From NCBI GenBank assembly GCA_963678705.1, contig OY783211.1, positions 19,668,603-19,732,602 of the forward strand: DNA of 64,000 bases, written 5' to 3'. The number at the start of each line of letters is the position of its first letter. Position 1 is the first letter of the stretch. A model generated the notes under the pieces. The model did not search any database. It was not told where the DNA came from and was given only the letters and a program-made list of their open reading frames with translations. The translations under genes were made by a program, and so were the position numbers. This document shows positions 23,529 through 36,042 of this stretch, in pieces. The stretch comes from Panorpa germanica (Eukaryota > Arthropoda > Insecta > Mecoptera > Panorpidae).

Positions 23529-26500
23529 TAACTTATTAAATAAGTTCCCTTATATAGAAATCACCGTATTAAAGTCTGTGCAATTTATACGTATTATAAT
23601 AGACATTCTGTTACAATTCTGAAAGAGTTAAACCGCTACGGATCTGGCTTTGTGAATTAATCATCTTTAACTCTTAATCCTTTTGGAACCGGAACGTACG
23701 GTTATACGGTATCTGTGCGTACAGGGATTCTCTCAATGGAGGAGGGAGGGGGGGGGGGGACTTATCCCATGATTGATAGACGTTACTTTTGTTATTTGAT
23801 AAATACCGGTATATTTCAAAATATATTAAACGTTTCAACCATACTGTATTCGAACAACAGGGCTGATCAACATTCTTTTGCGCAATGAAATTCATCATTG
23901 GAAATACCTGCAACGAAAAGCATTTACAATTCGTCTTCTTGTGAGCGGGTAGGGCCGGTGTGCGAGATGGTAATGTGGCGCACTTCTTCTTTCTTAAAAT
24001 AGTCTAGGGTGCGTTCCAGTAAGTTTTCCCCATTTTGCTTGCTTGCGAGCGTTGCGAGCATACACTCAAGTGAATGGATAATGGAGCGTTTTGAATGGTT
24101 TTGAGCGTTGAAAAAATAAGGATTGCGATACTTGATTAAATAGCTATGTAGCAAAAGTTATATCTACAAACAAAATAAATGTTTCATAAAAGAAATATAT
24201 TCTAAATGATAATGAATCTACAATTGATCTTTAGTCACATATTTAGTTACTTTCACACAATGTTGGTCGACGCTGCATATGACGTAATATTCCATTCCAC
24301 TATTAAATCACCAGAATGTAATTTGTAACTAGAGAATAGAGATCATTCATTTTTGTAATGTAGAAACTGTTATTGACATATGACATTTCAAATAACGTAC
24401 ACACATACATAATCCAAAATACGTATTACACATATTACGTTATTGTTACCAGTTTATATTCTATTTGTTCTAGTTGTTTCTGTTTTGGTTTGCGAATGTA
24501 ATTAAACAAGTATACTGGTTTATATTGTTTGCAGAAACAAATAACTTGACGTATAACAAAAAAAACCTAATTACGTCAAAGCAAATAATGAAATTGTTGT
24601 TGTTGATTTAATCAGGAGGAGAGAGTTAGAGAGAGAGGGGGGTATACATGCTACGTACACGGATACGGATATAATACAGACTCAGGTATCGTGGAAAGAT
24701 TGAATACATTGTATACAGTTGTAATGGTTACATAATTGATGGAGCCTTTATGGATGTTTTACCATTGGCGCCGACTTTAGTGCGCTTCATATTTACCTCT
24801 CTCTCACTCCTCTTTATTTACCTGCTTTGATAAAATAAATATTGTTGGGTTTGATACTTACAAATACAAATTGTACGAGTATCTTCCACTATTCAAAATC
24901 CAAATTCAAGACAAAACTATCTAAAGACACCTTAGAAGAGTGCGACTCACAATCGGAGCAAGATCAGACTATGAAAAACTTAGAAACTTACAGAAAATAG
25001 GATTTAAAATATAGCACATTATTAATTTGTTCTCCATATGCTTTACATGTTAAATTTTTATTTTATTGTCGTAATCATTTTATATAAATTTGTGTAGAAT
25101 ATTTTATACTCTATACATAAGGCCCTGTGTTTGGCGGGTCAACGTTCCTACGCCTCTGATGTTTGTTCCTGTTTTAATTAGAAGTGGCATTGTATTTCGG
25201 ATGAAAGTTTCAACAATTCTCTATTGTAAGATGACAACAATACTCCCTCAACCCTCACGCTGCGCCGGAAGGGATCTAAATAGAAGGTCACGGTCCATTA
25301 GCATAATAATTTGAGACAGGTGTATAGGTTAAGGGTACCAAATACTTGTTAAACATAACAATGCTTTAGAAATAACCGATGATTAATGCTTAACTAAGTA
25401 CAAATTATCTAATCTAATGGAAACATGTGTTTTTATAATTTAGATAAATATTTTATTTTTATCCCTACGTGTAGATTTACCAATGGTAACAACAACGGGG
25501 TAGGGACGGTGCAGAACTGTAATCAGTTTTACATTTTCTAGTGTAAAAAAGTAGTTTCGTGAGTTGGTGCGTTTTTGAAACGACTAATTTAACTATAATA
25601 ACGTTCTAATATATGTAAATGTGATAATCAAAGTTAGGGTGCCGTTATCATAAGTTTCCTGTTCACTAACTTGTAAACACTCTCACGTTAATCGGGTAAC
25701 ATTGTTAAGTGTCACCAGGAAGACCCCGCGACCCCTGCCCCCGATCCCACACACCTTTCAAGGGGATGAACTAAAAGGTCTTTGGATACTTGGATGTTAT
25801 AGAACTAGACGGTTCTAGAAAGTGTCCATCATGATCGAGAAGATCCAACTTTATTGCAACTTTACATTCAATCACAAGTTTGTGGCTCCCCTAATAAAGT
25901 TGAAAGTAACAGAATATTAAATAAACACATGTTTTTATGATAACCTACTCCATCTCTACTCCATCAATCTAACCCCTCTTTTGATCAATTACATTCTCTC
26001 CTTATTTTCTCCCTCCTTTTGTATCAACTCCAAAGTACCTGACAACCCTTATCAAGTGAATGACCGCAAGAATCAGTGACACTGTTAAAAGTAAGGGTGA
26101 ATTACTGGAATGGTAGGTACCACGTGCATGCGGCTAGACAATTCTAAAAGGGTTTCTCTTGCAGTTTAAATATTTATAAGCAAACGTCAGTTACATTAGC
26201 AGTCTGTAGTTTGACGTTTTCTTACTTTCATGTTCTTACTTTTTTTTGTAAATATTGAGTGTATCAACAAGAACTAACCCGAGTTGAAATTTTGACCCTA
26301 TTGCCGACCTAAAAGAACCCGTTTCCTGGTTCATGCGGATAGGATTTTTGCTCCTCTTTTGGGCCTACATGTGGCAGTTTAAACTGTTTTGTTTTTTATG
26401 AATTGAATTATATGTATTGGAAATATTTCGGTTAGTTGAGCTCATAAATCACTGCAGGTTTAACGCTAGCTAAATAATATGTTTTTGGTCGTCCTCGGAC

Positions 26501-27120
26501 GCTGCCAACGAGAATTTATCCTAATAATAATTAAGTTTTAAATGTATAACTTTTCTGGTAATTGAAATTAAAAATTTTATTTTCTATTTTTATTTATTTT
26601 AATTTTGGATATTTAAAAAAAATGGAAACTTCAATATACGTACATATATTATGTATTATTGCAATCAAAAATTAAAGAAACAAAAATTAAAAAAAGGAGG
26701 TCACAAGCCCATTAAGCTTAGCCATCAACTACTTAAAATGTGATTTGTTTGACTCCCGAATAAATAAGTCCATAATTATAAAAAATACGTAAGAACTTTA
26801 CCAATACCGATCTTTACAAAATCATTTTCGTTAACATTTTAAAATTGTCATGATATAAAATATACTTTTTTAAATTTTCCTAAAGAATATTTTAACAATA
26901 CTACAATTACGTAATATTTGGTTCAGTAAGGTTTTTCTTCAACACAAATTTATTCATGCGTTAATATATTCAATGATTATATTACCAAAAGGAAATTTAT
27001 TTTTAACACTTTCTTTGAATTTAGCAAACAAATATTTGAAGATATTACATTTAAAAGCTTTTGAGTCTTTTTGAATTCACTAATGAATAAAGCTTTAAAG
27101 CTTCGTCTGAGACTCTGGTT
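23529..27120. other. non-genic, one weak open frame
   Basis: No gene I can support. A minus-strand frame (23,924-24,154; segment LERTLDYFKKEEVRHITISH) has non-repetitive composition but no recognised domain, no splice context and no neighbours, so it is not called as a gene. A G-run lies at 23,745-23,760 and a GAGAGA-type patch near 24,615-24,645. A single MITE end is at 26,690-26,713. Confidence 0.45.
26690..26713. repeat. solitary right end of the GGGCTTGTGTCC MITE
   Basis: AGGAGGTCACAAGCCCATT matches the right terminal repeat of copies B and D with one or two changes. No left end or body is found upstream, so it is a remnant. Confidence 0.45.
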
Positions 27121-27420
27121 TATATAAAAGGGAGCATTTGGTGTTCCTTGGAAAGAACAGAAACATTACAGGCAATCAATATACGAATCCACCGAATGAA
27201 ATCTGATTTGTATTTGCAACAGCAATGTTAAATATAGTAGGCGCGTTATGGAATATATAGTTATGGGTGTTATGTTTTATAATTAATTAGTTCTAATAAA
27301 TGCGGAAATGTAGTAAGTTTGTTATAGTTAATTCACAGTGTAGAAAGGGGTGTAAAAAGCCACCACGCACGTGTCAAGGATACCAAACACTCATTATCAG
27401 AAGGACAAAGCCAAATGGTA
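27121..27420 (+). promoter_or_regulatory. weak candidate core promoter and first exon
   Basis: A strong TATA-like TTATATAAAAGGG lies at about 27,119-27,131. About 290 bases downstream GCCAAATG is immediately followed by GTAAGTGT, an ideal donor, so an exon ending with or just after a start codon is conceivable, as in some insect secreted-protein genes. No downstream coding exon is recognised. These signals occur by chance in AT-rich DNA, so this is only a pointer. Confidence 0.2.
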
Positions 27421-29316
27421 AGTGTTTAAATACTTAAGAGAGTGAAACACCAAAAGCATCACACATCTACATACAAGTATAGGGTGGGTCAAATGAATTT
27501 GAGTGTTATAAACGCTTATGAACAACCTTGCTTACGTACCATAAGTACTTACGTAATATTACTTATTATAAGAGTAGGTTAAATTTTAGAAAATTGTTAA
27601 TAAATTTACACTGACATGAAAGTGACATTGACAGGCATGCTAACATAGCAAGGAGGTTGTTAATTATGTTACATTTCATTTTTAAATTAATTAACACGTG
27701 TAGACAGGTGGTGTTACAAGAAGGTGGTTAAAATTATAAGGGTGTTTACCTTCGTTATAATTAAATACGTGTGAATTTAGGGATTATGGTGCCAAGCCTC
27801 ATTTTAAATTATGCTTCTAATTTGACGCTTCATAATTGTTCTAATATTTGTATTTAACGATCATTAGAATTTTTAAAACATATTTTGTAAGCATTTAGTA
27901 ACTTGTGAGATGTATACTTACTTGAGTTTCATTTATTTGACTAATTCTGTCCAGCATTCCAGTTTATATCTTGTCACACAAAATGATGGAGTAGTCTGCA
28001 TTTTATTTAATCTCTTTGACAGCATCAGTCACTATAACAGCTGCGGTGATGTATTAGTAAAAATAAAAGCACAACTCTCGGAGCTCATTGGTTGAATTTA
28101 TCAAACATATTTAAAATTCCTTTACGTTTTATTGTTTTTTATCGGAATTCTATATTTATTTCCTCGTTTCTACAATATTTTAAATTACATTATTATTGAA
28201 TACCATCAATATAAATATAAACCAGGTATTTCCTTCTTCGTGGCACTTTAAGAATACATATACTGGCAATTGTACGAAAAAAAATATTTTTTTAAAATAC
28301 TATTATTGAATTTAGGTATATAACTTCGTTACACAAAAATTCTATTACGTGGAAATTCATTTTCTCAGAAAAAGTTTAGCAGTCAAAGAAATGTAACTAA
28401 TAAACCAAAAAATAAAATTAAATGAAACAGGAAATAACTTTTTTTTTATTTTCTTTAATTATCTAACATTTAATAGATACATTTATGAATTATAATTGTA
28501 TATTACATAATTTTTTTAAATCAAATCCATTTTTGGCAAAATTTATTTATTTCTTTTATTTATCATCAAAAATTTAAAATTGGGGCTTCAAATTTTAAAT
28601 TTTTAATAATTGTTTACATTTTGTAAATATTAATGATACATTCATTAAATACATGAGTTATATAAATAGTTGATGATACAGAAATAATCGAAATTTCGAC
28701 ATTTATTGAAATAGGAAAATTGCAGATATGTAAAGAAAATTTTTATAAATTTAAAAATTTTTGACCTAAGTTATTGTACCTGCATTTATCCTATTGGTTC
28801 TATATCATTAACTTTTATTATATAATAATGTTTATACATAAATAATTATTTATACATTGAATTTATTTATATTTTACCGTACAAACATTTATTAATTATC
28901 TAAATTGTTATAACATCTGTTATATAGTTAGTATTTTTTATATAATAATATTATTTTATTTTTTAATATTGTGGGATATTTAAAATAAGTCGACATTATT
29001 ATTATTATTTCTTAATTGTTTTTCCATGTGAAAATTATATATTAGAAAAATATTTTTTTAGGAACTACGTAATTATTAAAATGAACTTTCCGTCCCTTAG
29101 GGTGTTTTCTTAAGCTTTTAAGAATAAGCTTTCCATTATATTTCTTGTTTGTTTTTAATACCATTGTTGAAGGTCTTACTAGATATGAGGTCGGCATTTT
29201 TATGGTACGAGCATTATGTGGACGTTACCCATTTTTATTTTGCATATTCTATTTTTCAAATGTGTGAGTCGTTCCATCCAATATAAATCAAGTAATAATG
29301 AGACCATATAACAACA
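27421..29316. other. non-genic, very AT-rich
   Basis: No gene recognised; 28,100-29,060 is especially AT-rich with short A and T runs. Confidence 0.5.
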
Positions 29317-29588
29317 TCCCGCTAAACACAGTTGTGTATTTAAGATAAACGTAAACAATTTTACCTAATATAGAACGTTTTGTGTCCTATTTTATTACTT
29401 CTTGCCTATTAACTTAATCATAATAATTATTAAGAAGACCCTTTTGGATTATAGTATCTTAAGAATACGCTTTTAAAATTGCTATAAAATAATAAAGCAC
29501 TTTTCACATTAAATGTACTTATTTGGTTTTATAAAGTAAAATATTACATAAGTGTAAGGTAACATTCAGGTATCGTGTTTAGCGGGAT
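29317..29588. mobile_element. small TIR element (CCCGCTAAACAC ends)
   Basis: Inverted ends TCCCGCTAAACACAGT and TCGTGTTTAGCGGGA enclose ~270 AT-rich bases without an ORF. A 118-bp relative lies at 30,533-30,650, and single ends with TGTGTTTAGTGG or CGTGTTTAGTAC appear at about 35,668 and 41,037. Flanking dinucleotides are AT/TA-like, so Tc1/mariner-type MITE ancestry is possible but not shown. Confidence 0.65.
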
Positions 29589-30532
29589 GGGCTGTTAAAA
29601 TTAATTTATACATTATCAAAAAATATTTACTAAAAACAGCTACACGATTTCGCATTTCTTAGATAAATTGTTGTAAATTAATAAATAAGGTATATTCGTT
29701 ATTTTAAACATCCGATTTTCATACGCTACATCGATGTATTATTTTAGGACATAAGTAACCTCGATAAAACATTTACATTTACAAGTTATAATCATATCAA
29801 TTGTTATATGTGCTACAATATTTATTCAATCTAAATCTTTAATATTAATAAAATATTTTACTTCAGCAATTCTCTGTAGAATATGGAATTGAGTAAAGTG
29901 AGGAAGAGTTTTGGTTTATTGTATAAGCATTATACGTAAAAAACAATTCATTTAAAATATATTAACTTTTATATTGTTAATAACAAACTACATCATATTT
30001 TCTCTACAATTATTTTTATTACAAAATGAATTAATATAAAACTATTTGAATTTAAAAAAATTCCACAGCTTATCGTTTTGAATACCTGTATTATTGAATC
30101 AATTTTTTAAAATTCCTTTCGTTCCATTGTGGATTTTTAGTATTAATCAGTTTTACATCATTAACAACTACACAGTTACAATTTGTACAATACATTTTCA
30201 ATAACAATCACTAAACTTTATTTATACATTTATTTTTAGTTATAATTAGCTATTCAATTTAAAATTAAATTTATATTATTTACATTACGCAGTAGAACGT
30301 ATCATATACAGAATTAGAAGATTAAATAGAAAAATAGCAAGACGTTTAATTACACAAACATTTAATTGAAGCAGTTTTTCCCATTAATATCTAATTAAGA
30401 AAATGAGTTGACCGATTTGGATATTAACATTTAAGAGATTGTTAAACAACTTATTGATAAATTTCTGTTTCCGATATTTTTAAAATTTGTTATTTTCTTA
30501 TTCATAAGTTTCTGAAATATTTTAATATATAT
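29589..30532. other. non-genic, very AT-rich
   Basis: No gene or repeat recognised between the two related TIR elements. Confidence 0.5.
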
Positions 30533-30650
30533 CCACTAAACACGATTATGTATATTTCACGTTCATGTTACATAAGACGTTACCTTGAACAGGATTATAT
30601 GTAAAATGTTACCATTATTTTGGGTAATATTTATGTCTTGTGTTTAGTGG
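30533..30650. mobile_element. small TIR element (CCACTAAACAC ends)
   Basis: Inverted ends CCACTAAACACGA and TTGTGTTTAGTGG in a ~118-base element. The subterminal words TGTTACATAAG and TAATATTTATG resemble the larger relative at 29.3 kb. Non-coding. Confidence 0.6.
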
Positions 30651-33600
30651 GTATTTAGATGCAAGAATTGAAAAAATAGTAAAAAATAATGGCCCGTAAA
30701 TCCATTAACAAGCTTACCAACTTATATTTAATGCTATTAAATTTGAGCTCCAACATCTTCTACATTTTTCAAAATTAAAAAAAAATAATTAACCCAACTT
30801 ATCTATCACGCTTTTCTTTTTTCTTTGACACAATTTAATGAAAGTTTAGATTAGAAAAACGACCATCTGCTTAAAATCTAATCTTTGATCGGTTTCTTGA
30901 GACCCCTGACGGAAGATTGTTACTCTAATATATCAAACGCATCATCAAGTTGTCAGGACTTGTGTTTTATTGGTTTTACTCGGCTCCCGGCGTAGTAACC
31001 GTCGTGTAACGCTATTACACCCACGACATGTAAGTCTGGCACGAAAGCTGTTTATTTGATTCAAACGGTAATTAAATAATTTCAGAAATTAAGTAAAATT
31101 TATCGTTACTAGTGGCAAGAGTCTCTTATCTTCTACATCAAGTAATGATCTGTAATGAACGAGATTAAATTATGTAAATGAGAAGAGCAAGAACCCAGTA
31201 TTCCCACCGCATAACTTTCCAGATCTGTATGTAAGACCATGATTTTAATGAATGAATTCTGTCAAAAATTATATAGAAATATTATTGTTTAAAGTTTGAG
31301 CTGCGTAATGGCATGGGTTGGTTAGTGGTGTCACTCACCAGTGTTCTATTCGTGTGGTCTCATGTGTGGCCTTCAGTGGCGGATAGAGATTCTTCCACTG
31401 TAGATAGAGGTAACTCCACTGTAACATTCGCGGTTTGAACGGACTTCTTGTTCAGCTGAAACGACGAACGACAATCGTAAATCTCACGAATTTTGTGTTA
31501 TTTCAAAAACGATTAGTTTTAACTATTTTAAATGAATGATTTTGAAGTTTTTTAAATGAATACATTTGTATGAATATTTAGTTAAAGCCAATTTTTAGTA
31601 AATGCGAATATTTAGTAAAGCGAATGTTAGTTTCACTGTTTAGACCATTTTATTTAGAGTATGTATATAATGTATATGAATTTTATTTAATTAAAAGAAA
31701 AAGAAGTTGTCCCACAGTACTCAAAATATAGAACAATAAAAATCTCATTTGTTTTTTTAAAGTTATAAATTACAAAGTGATTTATAATAAAATCAAAAGC
31801 AAGCGTCGGTTTAGATATTATAAGCGTCGGCGTCGGCGTCGGTGTTGGTATACTATCTTAGCCTTCATTAATTTGCATTTAATTAATATTCATTTGGGCG
31901 TGTTTGTTTTATCTCAAATCCAGATTTCCTTGAAAGTGAAGGGCTGAGGAGTTTAGGAGGAGAGTGAAAAGGGTGCTGTTTTGTTTTTGCCTTTGGATGA
32001 TCAGCCAACCCACTCACCCACTCTATTCAGACAGGTGTAGAAATGTTCATAACATTTCAAAATCATTTTTAACAGGTATGTCCAACATTCTTGCGTTTTT
32101 TTATTTGAATTTGAATTATTATAATTGAATAATATTTGTGGTTACCCTTTTTAATATTATTCAGTTTAATTTGGTTTTGTGGTTAATACTTTTTCAATAT
32201 ACTCGTACCACATCGCTAACGTTATCAAAAAAAAAAGAATTACGGGAAATGTTAACAAATATTTAATAATTAACTACCTTGCCGCTTAGGGTGACACCTC
32301 AACAGAGTTTAATGCACGCCATTTTGTTCCTCCCACCCACGTAACTTTGATTACGAGCGTGAAAATGCTTGAACACGTTTCGTTAAATAATCTCCGATTG
32401 TTACACATACCGATCGTCGAATTTATTAGTGAGAATCCCGAAAAGTCGAAATTTGTGTTTGATATGTCTTGGTAATGTTAATTGCGTTTTTGGTAATGTA
32501 TCATTAAACGTTCTTAGCGCGGAATATTCCCAGTAAACAATTTGGTAAAGTGTCCTGTTTTGTGACGTTTCTATCACTATTGCACTTCAATTATAGTTCG
32601 CATCAACTTTATTTTCATTTGTATTCCGACAGGTGGAGTGGTTTCGTCATTTGTAGACGATAAAATAGAAATTTCATATGAACGACTGTGAGAAACTGAA
32701 CTCTTTCATGACAAAAAAATCATACTTCTTCACCTATCACAAATCTTCAATATGATGACAAAATGGCCTCTCTCCGTTCCTTCAAATCACGAATTTATTT
32801 TTCAGAAATCTACCATCTTGGCTACCTCTGCAAAAGATGTTATTCTCATTTTTGTTTTTTTTACGTCTATAATATCGTGGGCTGAATCTCTTTTTATTTT
32901 CAGAGCTATGTTTGCGTAGCTACAAAATGCTGGCGGGTGTTTTGCATAACTTCACCTCAGAAGGGAGATTTAATACAGGGAAACTGAGTTACATCATTAC
33001 AGTAACCCAAGCGCATATTAAACACAAAACAAATTTAAAATTATAACTGAATTTACAATATTGATTATATAGAAAATATGATTATGTTCTAGAGTAATAT
33101 GCATCCATATGCCAGCAGTACTATTATACATGTATGGCATATGATATTAAAGTTGCTAACGGAAAACAAGGGAAAAAACAACCTGCGATTAAATTATGAG
33201 ATATATTATTTATATCTACGTATTTTGAAATGTAATTGCTATTTTCTATGTAGAAACAAAGTTTCAGGTCGTTTCATATAGGGCTTGCATATTTAGGGAT
33301 GTTTTCAAATTTAATACAGTGTGTTTCAAATGAGACGATACTTTTTGTAATTAAAATAACTTTGCCATAAATCAGTAAAATCAAATTGTTTTCTATACTT
33401 TATTTTTACAGCAGTTGTCAATTTTTTAAGGAATATTACTGAGTTTAAATACTTATTTCTTGAATAGCTGCAGTGGTTTACTTTTTCCATGAATTTTTTG
33501 CATATTTCTGTAGTTATTTTGGTCACGGATATAGTTATGAATCATTCACGGATTATTTCTTCATACTTTCTATTTTAAATAAGAGGTACAGAGCCTTCAA

Positions 33601-34889
33601 AAAAGAACTGATACAGAATCTGCTAAATGATTCCAGTTATTTAACTTTAGCTGATCATGTTAACTACCTGTTCCAATAGCTATAAACTCAACAACCAAGC
33701 CTAAGACTTCTAATACATGTTTGAAAATGTTTCTAATGTCGCCTAAGAATAAATTTATTCTCTATTAGATTTTCATTCTAGTTTGAACACTAAAATTACC
33801 AGTCACTTAACAAAAAGTTTCTCGACAATATTCAATGGAGACTCCACAAAAACGTTTTTTTTTTCTGCTCAAAATGATTAACTTTTTACATTCTTAGTAA
33901 TACCTTGTTTTACAATTGAATGACTTTTCTAATCATTTGTTTTAGAATTTAATTTATTTTTTACCTTCAGTGGATTACATTGAAGTATACAAGATTACTC
34001 AGTACTTTTTTCACAAGAAATGAAATTTGTTACAAGTCTTTTATTGTCAAAGTATCTATTATGTGGATCTACTGATTCAATTAGTACCTTCTTGCTGCAA
34101 GTAGAAGTTTTATTTTTCTATTTTATCATTAAAAGTTTAAATTGAAACATATATTTCATTGCTTTTGTTATAAATCTCATCTAGTTGAAACTAGAAAAAG
34201 ATAATAAATGACTTGCAAACAGATGACTTTCTGGAATTTATATTGGAGCGTATGACTAATACATGTTCTAACTGAAATGAGTGGAATTATTTTTAAGAAC
34301 ATAAGAATGTTTTTCAACACATATCATAAAGCTTTGTTCTTCTTTGTTCAGACATATATTTTCTAACAAAAAATTAATGTATTCTTCATTTATATTCTTT
34401 CATAAGAAACAAACAAGATTCTTTTTATGAGTGTATTAATTTCTTTCGTTTAGAAATTTGCAATATATGCCACGTCAAATTTAAAGAAACTTTATAAAAC
34501 AAGAATGAAGTAGAGCTCAAACGTAATTGAAAATCTCTTAAATAAAAATTGTTTGAAATAAAAGTAAGCGTATATAACATCAAAGTAAAATTATAAATTC
34601 TATCGTAGGTAAAATCTGTTTTAGAGTTTAGTAAATGGAAAGCGGAAGTACTTTAATGCCTTGGGTACTTTATATATTATATAAACATTTATATAAATTT
34701 TTTCATCTAATTCTGTATGACATGTATCTCCAGATGATTAATCCTATAATACAGTGATATATTTTTATACAATACATAACATCTACATTAAAGACATCTT
34801 AGAGTAACCTTTCATACCAAGCTCATATCTTTCCCATCCATAATCTTATTATATAACTAAATTTACAAAAATATTCGATAATAATGGAT
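30651..34889. other. non-genic, downstream of the receptor gene
   Basis: No gene recognised. The part next to the receptor stop codon is expected to be its 3' UTR on the minus strand: a minus-strand ATTAAA (34,657-34,652) lies about 235 bases after the stop and could be a poly(A) signal. Small open frames near 33.1-33.7 kb have no domain. Confidence 0.5.
31803..31849. repeat. GTCGGC hexamer array, site 3
   Basis: GCGTCGG at 31,803, then 31,823-31,849 reads GCGTCGGCGTCGGCGTCGG plus GTGTTGG. Same hexamer as at 451-490 and 15,813-15,840. Confidence 0.65.
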
Positions 34890-35003
34890 TCAAAGAATAT
34901 CCATGGACCCGTTTCCATTGTCATTCCCATTCGTTCTGGTGGTTTTCGTGATGATATTTGTAGCCTGGCCTCCGATGCCATGCCGTGTTCGATTTGGTCC
35001 ACA
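34890..35003 (-). CDS. AstA-R: allatostatin-A receptor, last coding exon
   Basis: Encodes the cytoplasmic C-terminal tail, 37 residues and a stop (TGA at 34,892-34,890). The exon starts at 35,003 after a good acceptor (CTAACTTTTTGCATCACAG on the minus strand) and is read in phase 0 from the previous exon, giving CGPNRTRHGIGG..., then TKTTRTNGN and a final SMDIL. A Cys-Gly-Pro just after helix 8 and a TKTTRT/NG-rich tail are features I recall from insect allatostatin-A receptors; the Cys is a likely palmitoylation site. The final D-I-L could be a class III PDZ ligand (inference). The longest open frame over this region is in a different frame and is not the gene. Confidence 0.8.
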   Translation of the reverse strand, partial: CGPNRTRHGIGGQATNIITKTTRTNGNDNGNGSMDIL

Positions 35004-35877
35004 CTGTGATGCAAAAAGTTAGAAAAAACATATGCATTTTAGTATTTAATTAATGTTAGAAATGAATGAGAACCGTCTACAATCTAGATTATGAAAATGT
35101 CAGTGTTAATGATGTGTACTAGTTAAATAATATGTCTCCAGTAAACCATTTTAACTCTATTTGAATTTAAATTATCAAAGTTTCGTGAAAAAGTGTACGC
35201 TCCGACGGTATTGGTACTCCGAACAAACGAGAATGCAGTAATCTCAAAATATCTATATATGGTGAATGAGAAAGATAGCAATCTTATGCATATCATCATA
35301 TAAATATTTGTTAGAAAGAGATAGCATACTTTATACAATCCTATTAAATACAAATCGTGTAAAATGTGCAGACAGAAATCTCTTAGTGATGTTTTAAAGG
35401 AAATGAAAAGGAACACTATAGCACTGTACGTTAAAAAAAAGATAGCTTATAGACGACTAGCTAATAGCTAAACCAAGCCATTACTGACTTAGTATTCTAT
35501 TAGATAATGACATAGAAATCTCAAACTTATAGCATTTCATTTCACGATTACTTTATCGTTAATTTAAATATAATATTCATTTTTTTCTTCCAAAGGTTAA
35601 AACAGAAACATAGCATTTAAATAGCAGTTACGTTTAAATGAAAATGATACGTAAATACTACATAACTGTGTTTAGTGGTACATAAATTATATTATTAAAT
35701 AATACTTTAACTTATAATTATTTGTATTTGTGTTAGATTAATGTCACGTTTTTAATTGTGATTAACTAATTACCATTCATTCACACCTTGAGTTATAGTT
35801 AATTCTGTAGTTTAAACTTTGCTTAGCTATTAACATTGTTAACATTGTTTTCACAAAATGCCATTGTATCCTCTCAC
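35004..35877 (-). other. allatostatin-A receptor last intron
   Basis: 874 bases, GTGAGA at its 5' end (35,877) and CACAG at its 3' end (35,004), phase 0. It includes one isolated TGTGTTTAGTGG word (about 35,668) matching the end of the small TIR elements at 29-30 kb. No other content recognised. Confidence 0.75.
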
Positions 35878-36042
35878 CTGCACTATTTTCCGGAATGCCT
35901 TTCTGAAGTTGTCACTCAGGAAGGCGTACAACACCGGGTTGATGCAGGAATTCGTGTAAGCCAACACGTGCGACACGATCTGTATGGTGACGGTGACATT
36001 CGTGATCTCATAAAGGTTGACACTCTTCAAGACTAGGATGAC
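35878..36042 (-). CDS. AstA-R: allatostatin-A receptor, exon with TM7 and helix 8
   Basis: A 55-codon internal exon of a class A GPCR. Minus-strand acceptor TTTTATTTGTTGCAG precedes 36,042 and donor CAG|GTGAGA follows 35,878; both borders are phase 0. In order: end of TM6 (VILVLK), third extracellular loop ([11 protein letters not shown], with an N-V-T glycosylation sequon), TM7 ending in the NPxxY motif ([10 protein letters not shown]), and helix 8 ([13 protein letters not shown]). The run [18 protein letters not shown] and the FRKAFRK helix match insect allatostatin-A (galanin-like) receptors closely. Galanin receptors themselves or other neuropeptide GPCRs are less likely. This Gi/o-coupled receptor binds FGL-amide allatostatins at the plasma membrane. 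The preceding exon should end with a CWLPIQ-like end of TM6; I did not find it up to 64,000, so it probably lies outside. Confidence 0.88.

Noticed and set aside
34823-35014. 63-codon minus-strand open frame over the receptor tail exon
   Set aside because: It is in a different frame from the spliced receptor; the acceptor at 35,004 and phase-0 junction give the tail ending SMDIL instead.
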